The notes: a model not told the origin generated them from the letters alone. DNA of 64,000 bases from an uncultured Erythrobacter sp. (GCA_947502305.1 CANMZA010000002.1:463041-527040), one strand, 5' to 3'; counted from the first letter of the stretch, positions 26,690 to 36,300 are shown. Program-made: numbers and translations.

Positions 26690-26940
26690 TGGGCAGATTT
26701 CGCAGCGTTAAATGCACTCATTACAGCTTGGTTCTGATGGTAGTGTTGCCGAAACTCATCGAGCGAGTAAGAGAACATTTCCCGCTCCTCGATATTGTCG
26801 CCAGGCCGCGCACCGGGAGGGCCTTCGTCATAAGAATCGACTTTGACAGCGATATCGCCGCCCGGCGGCAAAATATAGAACGTCTGTGAGTAGCCGCCAT
26901 ATTGCCCTGGGTGGCTCTCAAAATAATGGAATTGCTTCAC
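26686..26940 (-). CDS. Unknown 84-residue protein coupled to sufB
   Basis: 84 residues rich in Tyr, Gln and His ([20 protein letters not shown]), no Cys, signal or membrane segment. It starts at GTG 26940, sharing GTGA with the sufB stop, and ends in an ATGA overlap with the DUF559 gene. It is probably a soluble small protein made with the Fe-S machinery. I do not recognise the family. Confidence 0.62.
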   Translation of the reverse strand: MKQFHYFESHPGQYGGYSQTFYILPPGGDIAVKVDSYDEGPPGARPGDNIEEREMFSYSLDEFRQHYHQNQAVMSAFNAAKSAQ

Positions 26941-28430
26941 CCCACGCTCCCCTCAAGCGAAATCGCCAGCAATTTCTGCGCTTCGACCGCAAATTCCATC
27001 GGCAATTCTTTCAGCACATCTTTCGCAAAGCCATTGACGATCAGGGCCACGGCCTCTTCCTCATCCAAGCCGCGCTGCTGCGCGTAGAACATTTGCTCGT
27101 CGGAGATTTTAGACGTGGTCGCTTCGTGTTCAATCTGAGCGCCGGGGTTCTTCACTTCGATATAGGGCACCGTATGCGCGCCGCATTCATCGCCGAGCAG
27201 CAGGCTGTCGCATTGCGTGAAGTTCCGCACCCCTTCCGCCTTCGGACCGACGCGGACGAGGCCGCGATAGGTGTTGTTCGATTTGCCCGCGCTGATCCCT
27301 TTGGAAATGATCGTGGAGCGTGATCCGCGCCCATTGTGAATCATCTTTGTGCCGGTATCGGCCTCTTGGTGGTTGTTGGTGACCGCGACGGAGTAAAACT
27401 CGCCAACGCTGTCTTCGCCGTTCAGCACGCAGGACGGGTATTTCCATGTCACCGCGCTGCCGGTTTCGACCTGCGTCCAGCTGATTTTGGACCGGTCGCC
27501 TTGGCACAGGCCGCGTTTTGTCACGAAATTATAGATGCCGCCGACGCCTTCGCTGTTGCCGGGATACCAGTTTTGCACGGTCGAATATTTGATCTCTGCA
27601 TCTTCCATCGCGACCAATTCGACGACGGCGGCGTGCAGCTGATTTTCATCGCGCATCGGCGCGGTGCACCCTTCGAGATAGGAAACGTAAGCGCCCTTCT
27701 CTGCGATGATCAATGTGCGTTCAAACTGGCCCGTATTTTCGGCGTTGATGCGGAAATACGTGCTGAGCTCCATCGGGCAGCGCACGCCCTCAGGAATGTA
27801 GACGAAAGTGCCGTCGGAAAAGACGGCAGCGTTGAGGCAGGCGAAATAATTGTCGCGCGTCGGCACAACCCGGCCCAGCCATTTTTTGACGAGCTCAGGA
27901 TATTCTTTGATTGCCTCGGAGATCGAGCGGAAGATCACGCCCGACCGCATCAGTTCGTCGCGAAAAGAGGTCGCCACGCTGACGCTGTCAAACACGGCAT
28001 CCACGGCGACTTTCTTCGCGCCCTTCACCCCGGCCAGCACTTCTTGCTCGCCCAGCGGAATGCCGAGTTTGTCATAGATGCGCTTAATTTCCGGATCGAG
28101 ATCGTCGAGCGAATCAAGCTCAATCTTCTTGGTCGGCGCGGCATAGTAATACGCGTCTTGATAATCGATTTTTGGATAGCCGACTTTGGCCCAATCCGGC
28201 TCTTCCATTTCTTGCCACAGGCGGAACGCTTTCAGCCGCCAATCCAGCATCCATTCCGGCTCACCCTTCTTGCCCGAAATAAACCGAACCGTGTCCTCGG
28301 TCAGGCCTTTTTCGGCAAATTCGGTTTCAATGTCTGATGACCAGCCATGCTCATATTCCGCCGCCGCAGCGGCCGCATCCTTGGCGTCTTGATCCATTTC
28401 TGGATTTTGCAGGTCGAGATTATCGGTCAT
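26937..28430 (-). CDS. sufB: SufB, Fe-S cluster scaffold subunit
   Basis: 497 residues with the long N-terminal helical region ([20 protein letters not shown]), the [18 protein letters not shown] segment and the C-terminal beta-helix core ending in [20 protein letters not shown] with the conserved Cys residues. SufB receives sulfur from SufS and builds the cluster with SufC and SufD. It overlaps the Rrf2 regulator by 4 nt. Confidence 0.96.
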   Translation of the reverse strand: MTDNLDLQNPEMDQDAKDAAAAAAEYEHGWSSDIETEFAEKGLTEDTVRFISGKKGEPEWMLDWRLKAFRLWQEMEEPDWAKVGYPKIDYQDAYYYAAPTKKIELDSLDDLDPEIKRIYDKLGIPLGEQEVLAGVKGAKKVAVDAVFDSVSVATSFRDELMRSGVIFRSISEAIKEYPELVKKWLGRVVPTRDNYFACLNAAVFSDGTFVYIPEGVRCPMELSTYFRINAENTGQFERTLIIAEKGAYVSYLEGCTAPMRDENQLHAAVVELVAMEDAEIKYSTVQNWYPGNSEGVGGIYNFVTKRGLCQGDRSKISWTQVETGSAVTWKYPSCVLNGEDSVGEFYSVAVTNNHQEADTGTKMIHNGRGSRSTIISKGISAGKSNNTYRGLVRVGPKAEGVRNFTQCDSLLLGDECGAHTVPYIEVKNPGAQIEHEATTSKISDEQMFYAQQRGLDEEEAVALIVNGFAKDVLKELPMEFAVEAQKLLAISLEGSVG

Positions 28431-28867
28431 GCCGCATGCTCTTTGGCTGGAATAGAAGAGGAAGTGCCGGTTGAATGGCGCAAAAAGTCGAGAGTGATTT
28501 CGGCAAGGGCGCCGCGCAGTTTTTCATTGATGATCGGCCAATGCGGTTTCATCGAACACTTGGCCTCATGATCGCAGGACCCTTCATCAAGGCAGGCGGT
28601 GAGCGCAATCGGCCCCTCCACCGCTTCGACAATATCGGCCACCGTGATGGCGGCCGCCGGGCGGCCCAATTGCAATCCGCCGCCGACACCGCGCACCGAT
28701 CGCATCAAGCCAGCGGCCGTAAGTTTCGAGACGAGCCGCTGAACCGTCGGCACAGGCAGGCCGGTTTCGCGCGCCAATTCCGCCGCGCTCACCCGGCCAT
28801 CGCCGCAATGCGTCGCGGCCTGAACCATCGTGATGACGGCATAGTCAGCAAGGTTGGAAAGGCGCAT
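28427..28867 (-). CDS. Rrf2-family Fe-S regulator of the suf operon
   Basis: 146 residues: N-terminal winged helix ([33 protein letters not shown]) and three Cys at 92, 98 and 104 ([12 protein letters not shown]), the spacing of IscR/SufR-like regulators that hold a [2Fe-2S] cluster. It likely senses cluster status and represses or activates the operon it leads. It is the first gene of the transcript and overlaps sufB by 4 nt. Confidence 0.9.
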   Translation of the reverse strand: MRLSNLADYAVITMVQAATHCGDGRVSAAELARETGLPVPTVQRLVSKLTAAGLMRSVRGVGGGLQLGRPAAAITVADIVEAVEGPIALTACLDEGSCDHEAKCSMKPHWPIINEKLRGALAEITLDFLRHSTGTSSSIPAKEHAA

Positions 28868-28911
28868 GGCGGCGAGGAAAACCTGACTTATTGCGAATGG
28901 TTCTTAAATCG

Positions 28912-28924
28912 GACTGAATCAGTC
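28912..28924. promoter_or_regulatory. Palindrome upstream of the suf operon
   Basis: GACTGAATCAGTC is a perfect 13-base palindrome 44 nt before the regulator start, in an AT-richer stretch that probably contains the promoter. Its position suits an operator for the Rrf2 regulator, but the sequence is not a known consensus I can name. Confidence 0.4.
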
Positions 28925-28991
28925 GCATTTCAAATACGCGCGAAATGCTCTGATTTCAAGCGCTGTCTCTTCGCCCCGCATTCGCGCAGGT

Positions 28992-29933
28992 TTAATCACC
29001 CGTCCCGATTTGCCGATAATGCTTCAACCGATCGAGATTCTTCATCCGCAGCATCGTCAGAAACAGCGGTTCGTCCGGCCCGCCAAGCCGCGCAGGCGTG
29101 TAGCCGCAATATCGCCGAATCTCGCGAATCATATGGGGTTGATCATAAAATGCCGCCGCGATCTCGGCCTCCGCTTCATCATTCAATTGCGGCAATGCGA
29201 GCAAGTTTGCCGCCCGCACAGCGCGCATTTTACGCGCCAGAGCAGCAGGCGAGAATCCGAAATATCGCGCGACCAACCGTTCTGTCTGACGCCGCGAATA
29301 TTTCAATTTTGAAAATAGCGGCTCCACATCCGGGTTAAGCGAGCTGCCCAGCCATGAAAGCGTGTGCTCTATCAATGCCTCATGCAGAGGCGGAACCGGC
29401 TGTAAGCGGGGCGCAATCCAATCGGCCAATGCGCGGCAAGCGGCCTCTCCAGACACGGTCCCTTGCCGATAGTTTTCGCATAATGCGCCCGCAAATTCAT
29501 CGATTTCCTCGCCCAGAAATTCCCGCGCAGGGACGAGCCGGTCCATATGCGTGTTGGCAGGTACGCCGGCAAATGCAGCCCACCCCAGCGGAGAAAGCGA
29601 CGCACCGACAGAATGCCACGGTCCGCGCATTTTAAATGGTGATGCCGTTTCAAAGCCGCTGAACATCTGCGCTTCCGCGCCAGCTTGCTCGCCGTCCAAG
29701 CCATCACTCTGCCCGCCAATCGGGTCACTTCGATTGCCCAGTTCGACAAAGCCTGTTCCGCGCGGCGTCAGAAACAACTGGCCCAAGGCGCCGGGGTGAC
29801 GGTCGCTGATTTCTGTTTCATCCCATTCAAAATGAAACAGGGCGAGGACGTATTTTTCCAGACCCGCCGGCGGATCGTAATAGGTGAGGTCGAAATGTTC
29901 GGTGCTGGCATCTGAGCCGGAAAATGCAGTCAT
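28992..29933 (-). CDS. AraC-family transcriptional regulator, copy 1
   Basis: 313 residues from ATG 29933; the longer frame to 30008 is unlike its paralog. The last 100 residues form the AraC double helix-turn-helix (RQTERLVARYFGFSPAALARKM, FYDQPHMIREIRRYCGYTPARL). The N-terminal 190 residues form an effector-binding region of no recognised type (GLEKYVLALFHFEWDE). The gene at 32148 is clearly homologous over the whole length. Effector and targets unknown. Confidence 0.85.
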   Translation of the reverse strand: MTAFSGSDASTEHFDLTYYDPPAGLEKYVLALFHFEWDETEISDRHPGALGQLFLTPRGTGFVELGNRSDPIGGQSDGLDGEQAGAEAQMFSGFETASPFKMRGPWHSVGASLSPLGWAAFAGVPANTHMDRLVPAREFLGEEIDEFAGALCENYRQGTVSGEAACRALADWIAPRLQPVPPLHEALIEHTLSWLGSSLNPDVEPLFSKLKYSRRQTERLVARYFGFSPAALARKMRAVRAANLLALPQLNDEAEAEIAAAFYDQPHMIREIRRYCGYTPARLGGPDEPLFLTMLRMKNLDRLKHYRQIGTGD

Positions 29934-30173
29934 CGCCCGGCGCCCGATGACTGTGGGAGCATGCAATAGCGGGACGGCATAGCAGGCCGAGTGCGACCCG
30001 CCTGCCAAGCCGTCCCCAGTGCCTCTGCGCCAGGCTCTGCAGAACTGGCCGCGGCCAATTCTTGAGCCGGTAAATATCCGCCTAGCGTCATAGTACCTTG
30101 TATCTCAGCGACATGTGCCAACGGTTCGTCCTGAATAATGCCGCAGCCTATCCGCTGTGACGACCCGCGACGC

Positions 30174-32051
30174 TTAGCCTTGCTCGTCAGCCACCCATTT
30201 CTTCACATTCTCTTCCATGATCGACAAAGGCACAGGCCCACTGGTCAAAATCGCATCATGGAATCCGCGAATATCGAAATCATCGCCCAATTCCTCGCGC
30301 GCCATGGCCCGCAGCTCCATAATCTTGAGCTTACCAATCATATAGGCCGTCGCTTGGCCCGGCGTGGTGATATAACGCTCAATCGCCTTCACAATGTCGC
30401 CTTGCGGATTGGGCGTATTGGTGGCGAGGTAGTCAATCGCCTCTTCGCGACTCCATCGTTTGGAGTGGATGCCCGTATCGACCACCAATCGGCAAGCGCG
30501 CCACAATTCCATGCCCAGCCTTCCGAAATCGGAATAAGGATCGGTGTAGAACCCCATATCCTTGCCCAATTCCTCAGAATACAGGCCCCAACCTTCGGAA
30601 TAGGCCGTCACCCCGCCAAACCGCCGGAATGCTGGCAAATCACCGAGCTGCGTCTGAATCGACAATTGCAGGTGATGCCCCGGTAGCCCCTCATGATAGG
30701 CGAGCGCCTCGAGCTCATTTTTCGACATATCGCGCAGATTATAGAGGTTCACATAATAGGTGCCCGGACGCGATCCGTCGGGCGCAGGGCGTTGATAAAA
30801 CGCTTTGCCCGCGCTGCGCTCACGAAAGGCTTCGACCGGTTTGATCGTCAGCGGATCGGTCGGCAAAACGCCGAAAAATTCGGGCATCCGTTCGCCCAGA
30901 CGATCAATCGCGGCCTGCGCATCGGCGACATATTCTTCGCGGCTGGTGTAGAAGAATTGATCATCCGTGCGGGTGAATTCGAAGAAGTCTTGCAGGCTGC
31001 CCTCAAAACCGACTTGCGCCATGATGGCGCGCATTTCGCCATGAATCCGCTCAACCTCGCGCAGGCCAATATTGTGGATTTCATCGGCGGAAAGGTCGGT
31101 CGTGGTGTAGCTCGCGAGCAGCGCGGCGTAATATTGCTCACCCTGCGGCAGACGCCAAATTCCGTCATCCGTCGGCGCCATCGCCTGTTGGCGGCGCATT
31201 TCTGCTAGCAACCGCTGATAGCCGGGCAATGCAGAATTGTTCCACGCCTCTTTGGCCATCGCCGCCAAGGCAATCGTCTCGCTCGCTTCTGCATCCGTGC
31301 CATCAGGCAGATCCGGCGTCAACGGCGCCAATTTTGTGTCGAAATCGTTCAAAATCGCATTGTCGTCGCCCGCCGCGATCAACCCTTCGAGATCGGCGAT
31401 AACATAGGGGTAAACCCAATCCGGCGGCATCACACCGGCATCCGCGCGTTCCCGCGATTCGGCGATCAAAGCGTCCAGTTGCGGGCCGATCCCTTCGATC
31501 CGCGAAACATACGCCTCTGCATCGGTGAGTGTGCTGACGCGGTGGATATTGATGAGGAATGCCGGAATGCTGGTATGCGCGCCCCGGCGGTGATCGAACA
31601 GGAAACCATATTCGCGGAATGGGTAGAGCGAGGCGCTGCGCTGCGCCTGCATTTCAAACAAGCGGTAAGAAAGCAGATCCTGATCGGAAAGCGCGCTGGA
31701 ATCGAAATCCCGCCGCATGTCCGCAAGCGCCCCTTGCTGCATTTGAAATTCAGCGGCGTCGGCGGCGTCTGACACTTCATCCCAGCGGCCATAATCAGCG
31801 TCCCGAACACCGCGATACGCCTTGCTCACCGGCGACATGGCCAAACGGTTATTGTCATAAGTTTCAAAAAACGAGGCAAGCGCCGCGGAATTCGTAGGCG
31901 CGGCTTCAGCAGCTGCGGACGCCGGAGCGGGAGCAGGTGCGGTTTCAGTCGCCGTTGCCAAAGGCGCCTGCGACATGGTGCATCCCGACAGGGCCAAGGC
32001 GGCAGCAGAGGTGGTGATCAGGCTAAAGCGGGTTACCGAAATGCGTCGCAT
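30174..32051 (-). CDS. DUF885 family lipoprotein, putative metallopeptidase
   Basis: 625 residues starting with a lipoprotein signal (lipobox ALSGC) and a Pro/Ala linker. The C-terminal half has the DUF885 motif YHEGLPGHHLQ, in which HEGxxGHH looks like a gluzincin-type HExxH variant, and EGWGLYSEELG, giving the third ligand. Members of this family are annotated as peptidases, but their substrates are mostly unknown. Start 32051 is chosen because it begins the lipoprotein signal. It is flanked by two AraC paralogs on the same strand. Confidence 0.86.
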   Translation of the reverse strand: MRRISVTRFSLITTSAAALALSGCTMSQAPLATATETAPAPAPASAAAEAAPTNSAALASFFETYDNNRLAMSPVSKAYRGVRDADYGRWDEVSDAADAAEFQMQQGALADMRRDFDSSALSDQDLLSYRLFEMQAQRSASLYPFREYGFLFDHRRGAHTSIPAFLINIHRVSTLTDAEAYVSRIEGIGPQLDALIAESRERADAGVMPPDWVYPYVIADLEGLIAAGDDNAILNDFDTKLAPLTPDLPDGTDAEASETIALAAMAKEAWNNSALPGYQRLLAEMRRQQAMAPTDDGIWRLPQGEQYYAALLASYTTTDLSADEIHNIGLREVERIHGEMRAIMAQVGFEGSLQDFFEFTRTDDQFFYTSREEYVADAQAAIDRLGERMPEFFGVLPTDPLTIKPVEAFRERSAGKAFYQRPAPDGSRPGTYYVNLYNLRDMSKNELEALAYHEGLPGHHLQLSIQTQLGDLPAFRRFGGVTAYSEGWGLYSEELGKDMGFYTDPYSDFGRLGMELWRACRLVVDTGIHSKRWSREEAIDYLATNTPNPQGDIVKAIERYITTPGQATAYMIGKLKIMELRAMAREELGDDFDIRGFHDAILTSGPVPLSIMEENVKKWVADEQG

Positions 32052-32147
32052 AGTGGTCCTCAATATGGCTTGCTTACAAACAATAGAACGCAGCGGCGTA
32101 GGTTTGGTGCCGCCAGTGATTTTGCACAAATAATCTCGCGCCAGATC

Positions 32148-33074
32148 CTAAGACCCCAATTCACGCAGATTCTTGGGTGCAATCATCTCAGAAAGATACG
32201 GACTATCCAAATCACGCAGCCGCGCCGGCGTGCGCCCGACAAACCGATTAATCTCGCGAATCATATGCGACTGATCAAAGAAGGCTTCGCCCAATTCAGC
32301 CTCAAATTCAGGGGTTAATTGCGGGAAAGACAGCAAAGCAGCCGCTCTCAAAGCGCGATATTTGCGCGCCAAGGCTTGCGGGGAAAGGCCGAAATACCGT
32401 TCCGTCAGGCGCTGCACCTGACGTTCGGAATAGGCGGCACGGTGCAGCAGGTCGGCCAAATCCGGGCTTAACGAAGACCCAAGCCAAGCATTCACAACTT
32501 TGATCAGATCGGCATGGCGCGAATTGATCGGCTTTACCTTGCCGCCAATATAATCCGCTATAGCCAAGGCGCATTCGCGGCCCGTTTTGGTCCCGGCGCG
32601 GTAATGCGCGTTCAGCGGCTCCCCAATCTCGGCAATATCATCGCCCAAAACCTCGCGCGCATCGCGCAACCTGTCGCGGTGTTGCCCCGCATGCAGCCCC
32701 GTCAAAGACGCCCAACCCAAGGGTGTCAGCGCCGCGCCCACCACGTGGAACGGGCCATCGACGATAATCGGATTGGCGGTCGAAAGCGGTGTCATCACCG
32801 ATATTTCGTAGTTGGGATCACGGTGACCGGCGCGAAAATGCATTTCCCCTTTGCCATACGGAAACAGCGCGAGATGCCCCACCGAAGACGGCTGAACATC
32901 GCGGATTTTCGCCTCATCACAGCGGAAATGATACAAAGTGGTGACGTAATCGCTGATCGCCGCAGGCGGCGCGATATAATCCACGGTGATGAGCGAGCTT
33001 TCCGTAAGCTCAAAGCCCAATTCATCCGTTTCGACGCCGTTTTCGGCTTTGATCGAGTCTTGGAATTCAACCAT
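32148..33074 (-). CDS. AraC-family transcriptional regulator, copy 2
   Basis: 308 residues, homologous to the regulator at 28992: shared strings include WLGSSL, RYFG(F/L)SP and the block around HMIREI. A double helix-turn-helix ends the protein. It is upstream of the DUF885 gene by 96 nt and may regulate it. Its own leader region contains a candidate attenuator described separately. Confidence 0.86.
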   Translation of the reverse strand: MVEFQDSIKAENGVETDELGFELTESSLITVDYIAPPAAISDYVTTLYHFRCDEAKIRDVQPSSVGHLALFPYGKGEMHFRAGHRDPNYEISVMTPLSTANPIIVDGPFHVVGAALTPLGWASLTGLHAGQHRDRLRDAREVLGDDIAEIGEPLNAHYRAGTKTGRECALAIADYIGGKVKPINSRHADLIKVVNAWLGSSLSPDLADLLHRAAYSERQVQRLTERYFGLSPQALARKYRALRAAALLSFPQLTPEFEAELGEAFFDQSHMIREINRFVGRTPARLRDLDSPYLSEMIAPKNLRELGS

Positions 33075-33125
33075 TCAATACGCCCCGTGGAGATGCATCT
33101 AACGGCTTTCGATTTGTTTTGACAC

Positions 33126-33157
33126 AAAAAAAGGGCGGCCTCTCTAGGAAGCCGCCC
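33126..33157 (-). terminator. Intrinsic terminator in the leader of AraC copy 2
   Basis: Read on the minus strand, GGGCGGC pairs with GCCGCCC around an 11-nt loop, followed by seven T residues. It lies 51 nt upstream of the AraC gene and no complete longer gene precedes it on this strand, so it ends a short leader or a small RNA. Confidence 0.75.
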
Positions 33158-33236
33158 ATTTGAGTTGAGGAACTCTTCGCATTGCTGCTCCGAGCCCTTC
33201 GGGTCGCAAGAAGAGGTCTAGACGGGGGTCGCACAT
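33126..33236 (-). ncRNA. Candidate leader or small RNA of about 110 nt
   Basis: A -10-like TACAAT (33246 to 33241) precedes about 110 nt ending at the intrinsic terminator; no convincing -35 is seen. The transcript contains a 12-codon ORF (33182 to 33144, MRRVPQLKWAAS) with GGAG 5 nt before its ATG, whose last codons form the left arm of the terminator stem and whose stop is in the loop. It could be an attenuator controlling the AraC gene or a free small RNA. Confidence 0.5.
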
Positions 33237-33394
33237 AAGAATTGTATGCAAACGACAAGTGGGAAAGTGTGACTTTTATCACAGAGGTTGGCCGGTCTGA
33301 GGCAGTGGCTGGGCGGGAGTTTAGGAGCAATCCCCCCGGCGCGCGGTGCCTCACCACTCGACAGGGGGCGCATTTTTTGGCTTAGCCGTCACCG

Positions 33395-34507
33395 ATGACT
33401 ATGCGCCCCAACCTCTTCGACCCGAAATTGTTCAAACTGGCCCGTCCGGCGATCTTTGCGCTCGATTCGGAAACAGGCCACCGGATGGCGATCTCTGCTT
33501 TGAAGGCATTGCCGATCAAGCGGCACGTTACGGCACAGCAAGCCGCAGCGGCAGGGAAAAGCGCCTTGGCGATCGAAGTCGCCGGGTTGCATTTTCCCAG
33601 CCCCGTCGGCGTTGCAGCAGGTTTCGACAAAGACGCCGAAGTGCCCGACGCCTTGCTGGGCCTTGGCTTTGGCTTCACCGAAGTGGGCTCAATCACACCC
33701 TTACCGCAGACGGGCAATCCCAAACCGCGCCTGTTCCGATTGGTAGAAGACAGTGCGGTCATCAACCGTATGGGGTTTAACAATGGCGGGGCGGATGCGG
33801 CGCTGGAGCGTTTACAGGCGCGCGCCGAAAAGCCGGGAATTGTGGGGATCAATATCGGGGCCAATAAGGATTCGCCGGATCGAATCGCCGATTATGCCCA
33901 TATGGCGCGGGTGATGGCGCCCCTGGCGACTTATCTGGCGGTCAATATCTCCAGCCCCAACACGCCCGGCCTGCGCGCGCTTCAGGATGAAAGCGCCCTG
34001 ACGACTTTGATCGACGCTGTGATCGAGGCGCGGGCGGAGGCTGGGAACGGGGCGCGGAAGGGGGCCGGCAAACACCCGCCAATATTCCTAAAAGTCGCCC
34101 CCGATCTTGAGCCCGCCGATATTGACGCGATTGCGCGGATTGCCCTCGATAAGGGGCTCGATGCGCTGATTGTTTCCAACACGACGATCTCCCGCCCCGC
34201 GCTGCGATCACACCATTCCGGCGAAACGGGCGGCCTGTCGGGCGAACCATTGCGCGAATTGGCGTTGCAGCGGGTTCGCGATTTTCGCAAAGCGACAGGC
34301 GGGGGCATACCGCTGATTGGTGTGGGCGGGATCGCCAGCGCTGACCATGCATGGGAACGTATCCGTGCGGGCGCCAGCCTCATTCAGCTCTATTCCGCGA
34401 TGGTGTATCACGGGCCCGGCTTGGGCGCCCATATTGCAAAGGGATTAGAGCGATTAATGCGCCGCGATGGCTTTGCCAGCGTTGCAGAGGCGGTGGGAAG
34501 CGAATAG
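33395..34507 (+). CDS. pyrD: Dihydroorotate dehydrogenase (quinone), class 2
   Basis: 370 residues with N-terminal amphipathic region (LFKLARPAIFALDSETGHR), FMN-binding signature segments PVGVAAGFDKDAEV, NISSPNTPGL and the phosphate loop GVGGIASADHAWERIRAGAS. The catalytic base Ser in SSPNT, plus the N-terminal helices, mark a membrane-associated class 2 enzyme that passes electrons to quinone in pyrimidine synthesis. ATG 33395 or 33401 are both possible. Confidence 0.95.
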   Translation: MTMRPNLFDPKLFKLARPAIFALDSETGHRMAISALKALPIKRHVTAQQAAAAGKSALAIEVAGLHFPSPVGVAAGFDKDAEVPDALLGLGFGFTEVGSITPLPQTGNPKPRLFRLVEDSAVINRMGFNNGGADAALERLQARAEKPGIVGINIGANKDSPDRIADYAHMARVMAPLATYLAVNISSPNTPGLRALQDESALTTLIDAVIEARAEAGNGARKGAGKHPPIFLKVAPDLEPADIDAIARIALDKGLDALIVSNTTISRPALRSHHSGETGGLSGEPLRELALQRVRDFRKATGGGIPLIGVGGIASADHAWERIRAGASLIQLYSAMVYHGPGLGAHIAKGLERLMRRDGFASVAEAVGSE

Positions 34508-34509
34508 CG

Positions 34510-36300
34510 ATGATCGCCATGACTATCACAAAATTTAAACACTTCGCTTTCTTGTCCCCCGCCGCGCTGCTGCTCGTAAGTTGCGCAGGCTATTCGGCCC
34601 CTGCTGCAAATGCTGCCCCGACACAGGTATCGGCACAGGCATCGGCATCTGATCAGGCACAATCCGCGCCAGAGCGTGAGGGGGCCGTTAGCGCCGCCGA
34701 TCCGCGCGCAGCAGCAGCGGGCGAGGCGATCCTTGCGCAAGGCGGCTCTGCCACGGACGCGGCGATTGCAGTGATGTTGGCGCTGACTGTGGTGGAACCG
34801 CAAAGTTCCGGCATTGGCGGCGGCGGCTTTATGATCCGTGCCAGTGGGGCGCAAAACGGCGCACAAGGCGTCGTGACATTTGATGGCCGCGAAACCGCAC
34901 CAGCGGCGGCCACAGGGGCCCGGTTCCTTGATGCTGATGGAGAGCGATTGGAATACCAGACCCGCGTGATTTCCGGGCTGAGTGTCGGCGTGCCGGGCAA
35001 TGTCGCGCTGGCGGCGCAGGCGCATGGCCGATACGGAAAACTGCCTTGGGCCGATCTGTTCGCCCCTGCAATTGCGCTTGCTCGCGATGGGTTCTTGATG
35101 AACCGGCGGCTCAACGGATCGCTATCCAGCCGGTCCGAACGCGGCGGGCATACCGCTGCGGCGCGCGCCATATTTTACGCCGCCAATGGCGAACCAAAAC
35201 CGGTCGGCACCCGCATCACAGTGCCCGATCTTGCCGATACATTTGAACGCATCGCCAGCGCCGGACCGGCCGCATTTTACGATGCGAACGCCGATGCTTT
35301 GGCCGGATATGTCGCCGATGCCACGCCGCAAGACGGCCGGATAACGCCCGGCGATATCCGCGCTTACGAAGCAAAAGAGCGCGATCCCGTCTGCGCCCCA
35401 TATCGCAGCTATACCATTTGCGGCATGGGTCCGCCCAGCTCCGGCGGCGTCGCGGTTGCGCAAATGCTGGGCCAGCTTGAACGGTTTGATATTGCGGCGC
35501 TCGGCCACGAAAGCGCCGAATTTTGGCACCTTTTCCTCGAATCGCAACGCATCGCTTATGCCGATCGCGAACTGTATATTGGCGATGCAGATTTTATCGA
35601 AGTGCCCACCAGCGGCCTTGTCGATCCCGCTTATGTCGCCAGCCGCGGCGCGCTGATCAATCCATCATCTGCACTAGAGACGGTGGAGCCGGGCACACCG
35701 CCGGGCGCGCCGCTTGCCCGCGCGGATGGCAATGAGCCGCCAGAAAATGGCACAACCCATTTTTCCGTCGTCGATGCCGATGGCAATGCGATCAGCTATA
35801 CCTCCACCATCGAGGGGGCGTTTGGATCGGGCCTGCATTTCGGCGGGTTCTACCTCAATAATGAGCTAACTGATTTCAGCTCCTCGCCCGATATTGACGG
35901 CGTGCCAGTCGCCAATCGAGTGGAGGGCAGCAAACGGCCCCGCTCTTCGATGGCGCCGACCATTGTGCTGGATGCTGATGGTGAGGTCGTTTTGGTGATC
36001 GGCGCGGCGGGCGGTCCAACAATTCCCGTCCAAGTCGCGCGGTCGATCATTGGCGTGGTCGATTTTGGCATGAGCGCGGATGAGGCGTTGGCCTTGCCGC
36101 TGATCATGGCGTTTGGTCCGACAGTCATCACCGAAGAAGGCAGCGTAATCGCAGGTCTGACCGACGAATTGCAAGCATTGGGCCACGGCCAAATCCGGCT
36201 GCTCTCTCCGCGCGGCAAGGCCAACGCTTTGTTGCGCACAGAAGATGGATGGGACGCAGCAGGCGATCCGCGCGTCGCGGATTTGCTGGGTTACGAATAA
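34510..36300 (+). CDS. ggt: Gamma-glutamyltransferase, predicted lipoprotein
   Basis: 596 residues starting at 34510, two bases after the pyrD stop. The first 30 residues look like a lipoprotein signal (LLLVSCAG). The catalytic Thr is in NGTTHFSVVDADGN, with Thr415 the expected nucleophile after autoprocessing into large and small subunits. GPPSSGG and EPQSSGIGGGGF are further family motifs. It hydrolyses glutathione or transfers gamma-glutamyl groups in the periplasm. Fusion to a lipobox is unusual compared with secreted E. coli Ggt. Confidence 0.93.
   Translation: MIAMTITKFKHFAFLSPAALLLVSCAGYSAPAANAAPTQVSAQASASDQAQSAPEREGAVSAADPRAAAAGEAILAQGGSATDAAIAVMLALTVVEPQSSGIGGGGFMIRASGAQNGAQGVVTFDGRETAPAAATGARFLDADGERLEYQTRVISGLSVGVPGNVALAAQAHGRYGKLPWADLFAPAIALARDGFLMNRRLNGSLSSRSERGGHTAAARAIFYAANGEPKPVGTRITVPDLADTFERIASAGPAAFYDANADALAGYVADATPQDGRITPGDIRAYEAKERDPVCAPYRSYTICGMGPPSSGGVAVAQMLGQLERFDIAALGHESAEFWHLFLESQRIAYADRELYIGDADFIEVPTSGLVDPAYVASRGALINPSSALETVEPGTPPGAPLARADGNEPPENGTTHFSVVDADGNAISYTSTIEGAFGSGLHFGGFYLNNELTDFSSSPDIDGVPVANRVEGSKRPRSSMAPTIVLDADGEVVLVIGAAGGPTIPVQVARSIIGVVDFGMSADEALALPLIMAFGPTVITEEGSVIAGLTDELQALGHGQIRLLSPRGKANALLRTEDGWDAAGDPRVADLLGYE

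Noticed and set aside
29930..30121. Minus-strand 63-residue frame upstream of the first AraC gene
   Set aside because: No ribosome site, no recognisable motif, and it extends into the AraC start region; treated as a chance frame.
30113..30160. Short frame starting MCQRFVLNN, like the start of an SRAP (YedK) protein
   Set aside because: Only 15 codons before a stop and no continuation of the family downstream; too little to call a pseudogene.
33067..33357. Minus-strand frame of 96 residues overlapping the AraC leader
   Set aside because: Composition is that of a non-coding frame, and it crosses the terminator hairpin; the leader interpretation fits better.
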